A stretch of 44,552 nucleotides of DNA from a virus. The position numbers and the translations under genes were made by a program. The stretch is taken from positions 14,084 through 58,635 of IMG/VR virus record IMGVR_UViG_3300030419_004518; one strand, written 5' to 3'. Of this stretch, positions 22,933-31,204 are shown piece by piece. The notes beneath the pieces were generated by a model. It saw only the letters and a list, made by a program, of their open reading frames with translations, was not told where the DNA came from and searched no databases. Positions within the stretch are counted from its first letter, which is position 1. Every line of letters starts with the position of its first letter.

Positions 22933-25900
22933 ATGCCTGATAACACTAATGTAAATAATAGTTCGGCGGTTGTCGTCGTCGGTAGGACTGCTCCAGTCCC
23001 TCCTGGTCAACAGAAATCGGATAAATCCATTCCTGTTGTAATTGCAAATGATCAGGCAACAATACCTGTTGCCGAGCAGAATAAGGTTCAATCTGAAGTT
23101 GCCTTGTCACTTTTAGGTATACCTAGAGCAGAAGTTGCTCTTGGTATATTTGCAGACGTTAATACTTATGATGTCAATCCAACGGAATGGACTTCAGAAC
23201 CAGAGCAATTTGCATCATTTGAAGCAACTGAACCTGGATATACAAGTCCTACTTCTGGTAATGGTGCTGTTCCTGGAATTCAAGATCAAGGATTATCTCA
23301 TGTTCCTGCAGAATCTGGTGCTTTAATTGAGGCACCTGCTGATAAGACTTCTGTACTAACATCAAAAAGATTCTTTAGATATCAGCCTGGTCGTGTTTCT
23401 GCTGCTACATTTGGTGTAAAAACTAGTATTATAAATGATGCTGGTGGTGGTGCTACCAGTGGATCTGTTCATCAACCAGATCCAGTAGCTGGTAGTCCTG
23501 TAGCGAATCAAGGTGTAAAGAATCCATGCATTCGTAAGTATGGTATATTTGATAAGTACGATGGATATTATTGGGAAACAAGAAATAATGGAGAAGGAGA
23601 TAATTTTTGTGTAGTTAGAAGAACACAATCTATTGCATATAAAAATGCATTAGATTTTGGATCTGGAACAGGAGATCAAACTGAAGATTATGGTTCAACA
23701 AATCCACCAGATCCTGCTGGTAAAAGAGGTTCTGAATCTTTGGGATATGCTAATTATGGGGAAGGAGGATTAAATGAAATACCTGTTAGTGAGTTAACTC
23801 CTCCAGCATATCCACAAAGTACTCCTTTTGGACAAACAGTTATCGTTAGAGATAACTTATTAATGACTCATGCTGGTGTATATGATCCTTCACTATTACA
23901 ACCAGAACATAAAGCTGAAATAAGTAAAGTTAGTGCAGGTTCTACTAATCCAACATTTGAGTTTGATGTAAACTCTGGTATTGCTGTAAGTATTAGTAAT
24001 GCTGTTTATAATGAATTGGATGGTTTGATGACAATTACCACTAATGGTCCTCATGGATTTGCGGATGGTAAGTATATTACACTTGCTGGTATTGCTATGA
24101 CTTGTCGTTTTAGTTATAGTAATAGAGATGGTACTGGAACTTTAGATAATTCAAGAGTTAAAATTTATCCAAATAATAGAAGAGAATATAATATTATTGA
24201 AGTTCCATCTGCAACCACATTTAGAATAAATGTTGGTGTTTCTACGGTTCCAACATTTTACCATACACCTGCAGCTGGAAAACCAAATGGTTGGGTAGTT
24301 GGTCTTTCAACAAATCAACATGTTTCATACTCTAAAGGTCCAAATGTTGGAATTATTACTGGTCTTACAGATACACAGATTTATAAAGTAAGAGCAATTG
24401 GTATTAATACTGCAACAGGTATTACTACAGCAACATTTAATACTTTTGATAGAGGTGCATCTTCTAGTACTTACAATGGTATTACTATTCCTGCTGGAGA
24501 AAAACAATTATTAAGAGTTGGAAGTGGTAGTAATGGAGTAAATGCAATAACTGGAATCAGTTCTCATTATATGGTTACTCCTGTTCCATTTATTCAACCA
24601 ATAACTGGAGATAGTGTTGCCAGTGGTAAAGCAGCTTATTTAAATATAAAAACAAATGAACAAAAAGCAACTAGTCAAGGAACTGGAATGTTTCCTTATT
24701 TGTACAAAGCTGCAGATAACACGGAAGAAGGATATATTGATACTAAATTAGATACTACTAATTCAACTGAATTACCTACATTTAAAGGTCAAATTGATGC
24801 TGTTAATAACTACTATCCTAAATGGGTAAACCAAAACGTTGCTAAGGATTATTGGAATGTATATGAATATCGTATTCCACGTTCAAGATTTAGTGGAGAT
24901 AGATTAGATAATGTTACTGATAATTTACTTTATAGTGATTCTGTAGCAACAAATCCACCAGGAACTAATGTTTTAAATCCAGATACTGGTGAACTAGTAA
25001 CAGATACGAGTATTTGGGATCTTGCCTTTGACAAGGTTACCATGTACAAGATTGAGTTCTCATGGTATGGTGCTGTTGGTGCTCTATTCCTTGCATACGT
25101 CCCTGTAAGCAGTGGAGAAGCACGTTGGGTACGTGTACACCATTTAAGAGCATCCAACCAACTTAAAATTGCTTCTTTGGGTAACGCAACATTACCTATT
25201 ACATACATGGTTTATGGTGGAGGTAGTGCAGATCGTTTTGGATATAAAAATACTGCTAGAATTGCAGGTGATTTCTCTAATTCGGAACATATTGTTAAGT
25301 ATGGTGCTTCATACTACATTGATGGTGGAGACAGAGGTACTGTTAAACTATACAGTCATGCTACTCCAGGAGATGTAGAGGTTTATGGATCTAAGAGAAC
25401 TCTTGAAGTTGGTGCTACTAGTACATCTACTAGGATTAATGTAACTAATGCTACTAATAATGATACAACTGGACCTTTTATTGATCTTGGAACTACCTGT
25501 GGTATAAACACCACATATTATATTGGTTCGAGAGTTGAAACTGGAAATATATTAGACCAGAATGTTAGAATTACATATATTCATGACAATAAAGCATATT
25601 TGAATACTCCACTCAATTCAACAACTATTCCTGGTAATACAATTGATATTACTCCAAACCGTCCTACACCATTACTTGGATTAAAATGTAGAGACTTTAT
25701 TCAGAGTAGTTTAGGTATTAATGTTAGAAATAGAACTCAAGTTTATCCTACAAGGATGTCAACTGGTTCTACTGGTCTTCTTAAAGTTGACTTTAGAAAA
25801 TCTCCTGTTTTCCAGACAACTTCATTAATATCTGGAACTGCAGGTGGACCAACAATAGGTGCAGAAGTTGATATCGGTAAGAGAGGAAAACCAACAAAAG

Positions 25901-26949
25901 TTGATGTTCCTATAAACTCTTATGGTGGAACACATACATGGAATGCTGCTGGAGCAACTTTAACAAATGCAGTTGAGAGAGAATCTGGATCTGGTTTTAC
26001 TAATGGAACTACAATTAATATTAGTAGTGCATCATTTGATTCAAGTACAGGTAAGTTGACAATAACTACTGCTTCTGCTCATAGTATAGTTGGTGGTGAT
26101 ACAATTAGACTTCTTAAAGGTGCCTTTGCCTTTACATGTAGTCTTGATGGCAATGCTACTGTACACACATATCCTCGTGAAATAGATCCAATTTTTGATG
26201 GAGATGCTTGCAATGGTAGTACTTTTGGTGGAACTACAGATGGTAATTATAGTAGACCAATAACATGTCTTCAAGGAACAACTGGTTCTACTATTATAGT
26301 CAGTGTCACTAATGCTACTACATCTGGTACTGCTCCTAATGTTACTGCTTCTAACGTTGCTTCTGCTGCTGAATACATTAGAGATTCTATTGGACCTAAT
26401 AATGGAACATGGGGATGGTTTAGAGGATACTTTGCACCAGATACTACCAAGAAACCAATTTCAGTTTTTGGATATCTTGAAAATAGAGGAATGGATAGGA
26501 CTAAAAATATAGCAGAAGATGGTTATTATTTCTCTGCTTATGATTCTACAGTGGATTCTATTAAATTGAGTGCAGATCTTCCTTTTGTAAGAGAAGAGAA
26601 TTCTATTGCAAAAGATGGTGAAGGTACTACATCTGCAGTAACTGAATTTACTAAAGAAGGATTATCATCAGTTAAAATAAGTCCTCAAGTTAGAGCACCT
26701 ATTCCTGATACTGGAACTATAGTTGCGAGTGTATATGCACCTGCTTCTGGGCAAGAGTTTGACTTATCTCCATACTTTGATTATAATAAAGATTATCTAT
26801 CATTCCCATTGACAGATAAAATTGAAAGTTTATATGTATGTGCATCTAGTCAAAGTTTATATCATGATGCTGGTTCAAACTTTAGCAATAGTGCAGTTGG
26901 GATTAATACGGTTTCAATATCAGCAAGTCTAACTTGGGAGGAGCAGTGA
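22933..26949 (+). CDS. Large baseplate-associated protein with an RYQPG domain, paralogue of the next gene
   Basis: The 1338-aa product shares a conserved order with the next gene. Near 55-73 it has EVALSLLGIPRAEVALGIF. Near 143-155 it has KRFFRYQPGRVSAATFGV, followed by a GIFDKYDGYYWE segment. Near 695-735 it has VTMYKIEFSWYGAVGALFLA and YVPVSSGEARWVRVHHL. Near 785-800 it has HIVKYGASYYIDGGDRGTV. Between these lie beta modules such as TTNGPHGFADGKYITLAGI and ASAHSIVGGDTIRLLKG. I know the RYQPG domain from large virion proteins of marine T4-like phages; its function is not settled. It starts on the base after the previous stop. The role is baseplate or fibre-network scaffold (inference). Confidence 0.8.
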   Translation: MPDNTNVNNSSAVVVVGRTAPVPPGQQKSDKSIPVVIANDQATIPVAEQNKVQSEVALSLLGIPRAEVALGIFADVNTYDVNPTEWTSEPEQFASFEATEPGYTSPTSGNGAVPGIQDQGLSHVPAESGALIEAPADKTSVLTSKRFFRYQPGRVSAATFGVKTSIINDAGGGATSGSVHQPDPVAGSPVANQGVKNPCIRKYGIFDKYDGYYWETRNNGEGDNFCVVRRTQSIAYKNALDFGSGTGDQTEDYGSTNPPDPAGKRGSESLGYANYGEGGLNEIPVSELTPPAYPQSTPFGQTVIVRDNLLMTHAGVYDPSLLQPEHKAEISKVSAGSTNPTFEFDVNSGIAVSISNAVYNELDGLMTITTNGPHGFADGKYITLAGIAMTCRFSYSNRDGTGTLDNSRVKIYPNNRREYNIIEVPSATTFRINVGVSTVPTFYHTPAAGKPNGWVVGLSTNQHVSYSKGPNVGIITGLTDTQIYKVRAIGINTATGITTATFNTFDRGASSSTYNGITIPAGEKQLLRVGSGSNGVNAITGISSHYMVTPVPFIQPITGDSVASGKAAYLNIKTNEQKATSQGTGMFPYLYKAADNTEEGYIDTKLDTTNSTELPTFKGQIDAVNNYYPKWVNQNVAKDYWNVYEYRIPRSRFSGDRLDNVTDNLLYSDSVATNPPGTNVLNPDTGELVTDTSIWDLAFDKVTMYKIEFSWYGAVGALFLAYVPVSSGEARWVRVHHLRASNQLKIASLGNATLPITYMVYGGGSADRFGYKNTARIAGDFSNSEHIVKYGASYYIDGGDRGTVKLYSHATPGDVEVYGSKRTLEVGATSTSTRINVTNATNNDTTGPFIDLGTTCGINTTYYIGSRVETGNILDQNVRITYIHDNKAYLNTPLNSTTIPGNTIDITPNRPTPLLGLKCRDFIQSSLGINVRNRTQVYPTRMSTGSTGLLKVDFRKSPVFQTTSLISGTAGGPTIGAEVDIGKRGKPTKVDVPINSYGGTHTWNAAGATLTNAVERESGSGFTNGTTINISSASFDSSTGKLTITTASAHSIVGGDTIRLLKGAFAFTCSLDGNATVHTYPREIDPIFDGDACNGSTFGGTTDGNYSRPITCLQGTTGSTIIVSVTNATTSGTAPNVTASNVASAAEYIRDSIGPNNGTWGWFRGYFAPDTTKKPISVFGYLENRGMDRTKNIAEDGYYFSAYDSTVDSIKLSADLPFVREENSIAKDGEGTTSAVTEFTKEGLSSVKISPQVRAPIPDTGTIVASVYAPASGQEFDLSPYFDYNKDYLSFPLTDKIESLYVCASSQSLYHDAGSNFSNSAVGINTVSISASLTWEEQ
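25289..25331 (+). repeat. 43-nt identical block shared with the paralogous gene (copy 1)
   Basis: Identical base for base to 29033-29075, within the codons for IVKYGASYYIDGGD. Flanking bases differ at both ends. Confidence 0.9.
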
Positions 26950-26952
26950 TTT

Positions 26953-29900
26953 ATGGCCAATGGAGGTAAGGATGTAAGACTGGGTGATGATAAACGTCCA
27001 GTATCCTTAATACCAGGGGATACAGAGGTTCTTTATAATATAGCAAATGGTGCAGTATTAACTGATGCATTTGGAAATCCGTTAGTTACAGAAGTTGATA
27101 ATTATAATATTGCTGATGTCACAATGGCAAAGGCAACTTCTGTTAATTTTACTTCTAAAGATAATCCATATTTTAGAATTGTTGATTCTGTTGTTGCAAC
27201 TGGATTGACTGCAATATGTGCTAATCTTGATGTTGAAGTTGGTGGTAATAATAATCCCCCATTAGTTTTACGAGCTCATGGAGCAGGTACTGTAGGTGTT
27301 GGAACAATATTACCACAAGCAGACGGTAATAATGTTACTTGGTATGATTATAGTTTGTATGGTGGTCCTGGAAATACTGGTGCAGGTGTCACTAATGGTA
27401 CTTTGGGTGTTGCAACAGATAAAGCTGGATATAGATCAATTTATAATCCTGTTGCAGGAGATTTGGCAGAGTGGCCTATAGTTAGAGTTAACTCTGATTT
27501 GGGATCTAGAAGAAATGTAATTTATATTGATAATGTTGGAATATTTACTGCATTTGGAGCAACTGTTGGTGATAGGATAGAATCTGATATTACTCCTGAT
27601 GGAACAATTATTTCAGATATATCTCATAATAGTAGAGTAGTTTTATCTAATGATTATACTGGAATTACTACAAATTTAAATGTAAGAATAACAAGATCAA
27701 AACCAACTATTTTAAAATCTAGTGCTACTTGGAAAATTGCAGAACAATTTAAAGAAAGTAGTGAAGTAAGTAGTACTTTATTGGGAGTTAATCGTGCAGA
27801 AACTCAACTTAGTTTATTTTCTAATGTATCATCTTATGGAATAGACACTGATGAATTTGAAGTTTTTTCTTTTAATGGTGGACGTAGTATTGGTAGTTGG
27901 GAAAGAAGAGCAAACTTAATTTATGGATCTAGGTATAGGGGAAGATCACAAGAAGAAACAAGAGAATCTGGAATTAAGTTAGAAGCATTTCCTACTCCAT
28001 ATACTTATCCTTTTGGACCAAAATACGATAGAATTGGATTATACAATGCAACTCTATTTACGCAATATAGAGATTTCATTGAAATGGGTAATGACTTACA
28101 TGCAATTTATAATAGTGCAAATTATTCAAGTTATCCTCAAACATGGAAAGATAGATTTTTACCAGATACAGTTGCAAAAGTAGTTGTTGGTACAGGAGAA
28201 CTTGATAATGATGTACAGTATACTGCAGGAATTGCAACTTCTTTTGCTAGAATTGATACATGGACAGATACTTGGCGAGATCTTGGCAATAATGAGTTAA
28301 AGGATCCTGTAACGGAAGAAACTCTTACTTTTGCTTCTATTAATCAAATATTGAAAGATAATGGCAAAACTTCAGACAGAACTGGTGATAATACTAGACC
28401 AGGATATTCTGTTGCTCCTAAAAGATATGCTTTGATGCAATCTAGAAGAGTGTTCAGATATCAACCAGGTAGAATTTCTGGATTTACTTTTGGTGTAAGA
28501 ACATCAGAAGAATCTAGGGATGGATCTTACATTGAATGGGGTATAACTAACCCAACTGATCAATATGTCTTTAGAATTGATAAAGGTAATATATCTATTA
28601 TTCGTAGAAGTACAATTCCTTTAAGTAGTGATGCTTTAAAACTTTCTGGAATGACACAAGCAGATCAAGTAAATATAACAACTGGTAATGTATTTGATGC
28701 TGATTCTGAAACTGGAGATCCTACATCATATTGGACTACAGAAATACCAAGAGAAAAGTGGAGTGGAGATAGATTAAATGGTAATGGTCCTTCTAAACAT
28801 ACATTAAGACCAACTAATGTTAGTATGTATAAAATTGAATTTGGTTGGTATGGTGCTATTGGTGCAAGATTCTATGCATATGTTCCTGTAGGTAATGGTG
28901 AAGCAAGGTGGGTCGTTTTACATACAATCGTAATTGAGAACCAAATGGGAGAACCTTGTTTGCAAGATTCTTATTTTAGGTTAACTTATACTGTAGATGT
29001 TTATAATCAAGCTAAACTTAAAACACCGCAGTATATTGTTAAGTATGGTGCTTCATACTACATTGATGGTGGAGATGAAGGAACAGTTCAAATTTATTCT
29101 ACTTCTAGTGGATTAAAAACTATAAGTGGAATTAGTTCAGAGACTACTCTTGCTGTTAAACCAAAGGATGTTATATACAATAATCAAGGTGTTGGTATTC
29201 CAAATAAAAAGATAATTATGCCAACAAAGATGAATGTATCTTCAGATTCTTTGGCAGAAGTTAAAACTGTTGTTTGTAAAGCATGTCCTGGATTCGGACA
29301 TGTTCATACACCTAGTATTAATACTGGAGTAAATGGTAGAACATATGCTGCAGGTGAGATTACTTTTAGTGATACTGATGAGATTACAATTACAGATAAC
29401 GATGATAGTTTGTTTACTGAAGAAGATATTGGAGCAAAAATTATTGCACCATCAATTTATAATTGTTATATTGGAGACCTCGAAGGTAGAAACGTTGATC
29501 CAAATACAGGAATAGTATCATACACTACAGCAAAATTAGTTGGTTGGAAGTATATTGGTTATGGAACTAGTGAAAGAAATATTGCATCTAACGGTGTTGA
29601 TGAAATTCCAGTTTTGAATAGAGCTACAACACCTGATAGTATAGATTATATACCTTTAGCTGAATATAATCATGGAACTATTAGATTAAGTAATTTTACT
29701 GGAGAAGTATCATCTCCATACAAACTTACTGGATCTAAAATAGAAATTCAATTTGCTAATCCTGATAGACAAGATGATTTTGGTCATTTTGCAGATTTTG
29801 CAATTGGTGTAACAGATTTAGAACCAACAAATAGAGATGATGTAGAGAAAACATTTGAGCACTGGAAGACTCCTGGAGAAACTGGATTTGGTACACACAA

Positions 29901-31182
29901 AAATATAAGCATGAGTGATCATATGATATTTGGTAGGCACAATCACCAATGGGCTCAAATGAATGAAGAAGGAGTAGAATTAAGGGAATCTTGGCATTCA
30001 ACAAATCCACGAAGAATGATGAATATAGATTATAGAATTCCTCAATTGAGAAATCCTGGTGGTGGATATTGTTCTAAAGTTAATATAGATGTTGAAGACC
30101 CAATATTTACAACTGATGTTGAATTAATTGAAATAAAAAATGGATTACCAGATGATACTGGAATTGGTCGTTTTTATCCAATCCCTACGGCAACTGGTAC
30201 TTCAAATTATTTTCTTAGATTGAAAGGATCTTTACCTACAGTTAATTATGGTGGTGGACAAATAAGTTTCCAATTGGATTCTGATCCACCTGAAATTGAT
30301 CCAGATACTGGATTAACATTAAAAGTGATTGAAGGTCCATCACGAAATACTAATACTTATGTATCAGTAACTCCACTTACTGAAGGATTTACTGGTTATG
30401 TTGATAATCAAGATGATATTATTATTGATGATGGTGGATCAGTAAAATATAATACAATTGATGATCTTGGACTTAATGTTACTTTCAGTTATATAATGAT
30501 TGAACAAAATTTTGGTTCTGAATTATGGGGTGGAACTAGTGATAATACTAATCTAGGACCAACTGGTAATGAAGATAAAGCAGTTAGAAGAATTACGAAT
30601 CTTACATTAGCAATGCGTCCAGTTGCTTGTAGTTATAGAGCACCAAGTGGTTCATTAAACAGAATATTTGGAACTATAAGAAATAGAAAACTTTATAATT
30701 ATAATCCATTTCCATTATATTTTGTTGCAAAAACTATGGATAATGCAGATATTAATAATATAACCATAAAGGAAACGATAGGTGATTATAGTAAAACAGT
30801 GGCATTACCATTATATGTTAATACTGGAAATAATACTGGATCAGGAGATGATAAGTATAATACATCTATTGTGCTTGATGGTGCTGATGCGGAAAGTGCT
30901 CCTACTCATTTTGATCCATTAACTAGATTATCTTCTTCTGAAGTGGATATTCAAAATGAACAACCATTAAGAGAAGGATTTAAAGTTATAGATACTTTTT
31001 ATGTTGGTGCTAATGAAACCAAAGAAGTTGATATGACTAAGATTTTTGGTGCAGATAGAAATGTCATTACTCCAGACAATATGAATCTTGAGGCAACATT
31101 TGTAACTGCAAAAAAACTAGATGGTGCTCAAGCATCCGATACTGGACTTATTGAGACTACTCTAAGTTTAAAGGAACAATAA
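26953..31182 (+). CDS. Large baseplate-associated protein with an RYQPG domain, second paralogue
   Basis: The 1409-aa product repeats the landmarks of the gene before it: EVSSTLLGVNRAETQLSLF (about 270), SRRVFRYQPGRISGFTFGV (about 496), VSMYKIEFGWYGAIGARFYA and YVPVGNGEARWVVLH (about 624-660), and IVKYGASYYIDGGDEGTV (about 694). The C-terminal half is unique. It includes a Cys/His-rich stretch (CKACPGFGHVH, then FGTHKNISMSDHMIFGRHNH around 980-1000) and a final DTFYVGANETKEVDMTKIFG segment. The start is well placed, with GGGAGGAG at 26936-26943, 9 nt upstream and inside the previous gene. It probably forms a peripheral baseplate complex with its paralogue. Metal binding by the Cys/His part is possible but unproven. 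Confidence 0.8.
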   Translation: MANGGKDVRLGDDKRPVSLIPGDTEVLYNIANGAVLTDAFGNPLVTEVDNYNIADVTMAKATSVNFTSKDNPYFRIVDSVVATGLTAICANLDVEVGGNNNPPLVLRAHGAGTVGVGTILPQADGNNVTWYDYSLYGGPGNTGAGVTNGTLGVATDKAGYRSIYNPVAGDLAEWPIVRVNSDLGSRRNVIYIDNVGIFTAFGATVGDRIESDITPDGTIISDISHNSRVVLSNDYTGITTNLNVRITRSKPTILKSSATWKIAEQFKESSEVSSTLLGVNRAETQLSLFSNVSSYGIDTDEFEVFSFNGGRSIGSWERRANLIYGSRYRGRSQEETRESGIKLEAFPTPYTYPFGPKYDRIGLYNATLFTQYRDFIEMGNDLHAIYNSANYSSYPQTWKDRFLPDTVAKVVVGTGELDNDVQYTAGIATSFARIDTWTDTWRDLGNNELKDPVTEETLTFASINQILKDNGKTSDRTGDNTRPGYSVAPKRYALMQSRRVFRYQPGRISGFTFGVRTSEESRDGSYIEWGITNPTDQYVFRIDKGNISIIRRSTIPLSSDALKLSGMTQADQVNITTGNVFDADSETGDPTSYWTTEIPREKWSGDRLNGNGPSKHTLRPTNVSMYKIEFGWYGAIGARFYAYVPVGNGEARWVVLHTIVIENQMGEPCLQDSYFRLTYTVDVYNQAKLKTPQYIVKYGASYYIDGGDEGTVQIYSTSSGLKTISGISSETTLAVKPKDVIYNNQGVGIPNKKIIMPTKMNVSSDSLAEVKTVVCKACPGFGHVHTPSINTGVNGRTYAAGEITFSDTDEITITDNDDSLFTEEDIGAKIIAPSIYNCYIGDLEGRNVDPNTGIVSYTTAKLVGWKYIGYGTSERNIASNGVDEIPVLNRATTPDSIDYIPLAEYNHGTIRLSNFTGEVSSPYKLTGSKIEIQFANPDRQDDFGHFADFAIGVTDLEPTNRDDVEKTFEHWKTPGETGFGTHKNISMSDHMIFGRHNHQWAQMNEEGVELRESWHSTNPRRMMNIDYRIPQLRNPGGGYCSKVNIDVEDPIFTTDVELIEIKNGLPDDTGIGRFYPIPTATGTSNYFLRLKGSLPTVNYGGGQISFQLDSDPPEIDPDTGLTLKVIEGPSRNTNTYVSVTPLTEGFTGYVDNQDDIIIDDGGSVKYNTIDDLGLNVTFSYIMIEQNFGSELWGGTSDNTNLGPTGNEDKAVRRITNLTLAMRPVACSYRAPSGSLNRIFGTIRNRKLYNYNPFPLYFVAKTMDNADINNITIKETIGDYSKTVALPLYVNTGNNTGSGDDKYNTSIVLDGADAESAPTHFDPLTRLSSSEVDIQNEQPLREGFKVIDTFYVGANETKEVDMTKIFGADRNVITPDNMNLEATFVTAKKLDGAQASDTGLIETTLSLKEQ
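29033..29075 (+). repeat. 43-nt identical block shared with the paralogous gene (copy 2)
   Basis: Second copy of the block at 25289-25331. It encodes IVKYGASYYIDGGD in the paralogue. Third codon positions are also identical, unlike most of the two genes. Confidence 0.9.
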
Positions 31183-31188
31183 TAAATA
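31182..31188 (+). promoter_or_regulatory. T4-type late promoter motif upstream of the LRR gene
   Basis: ATAAATA (31182-31188) in the context AATAATAAATAAAAGGAAAGACTT lies 16 nt before ATG 31205. The AAGGA that follows can serve as ribosome site. The motif overlaps the stop of the previous gene. The context resembles 37522-37541 (GATAAATAAAAGGAGACTT). Confidence 0.5.
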
Positions 31189-31204
31189 AAAGGAAAGACT
31201 TCAA

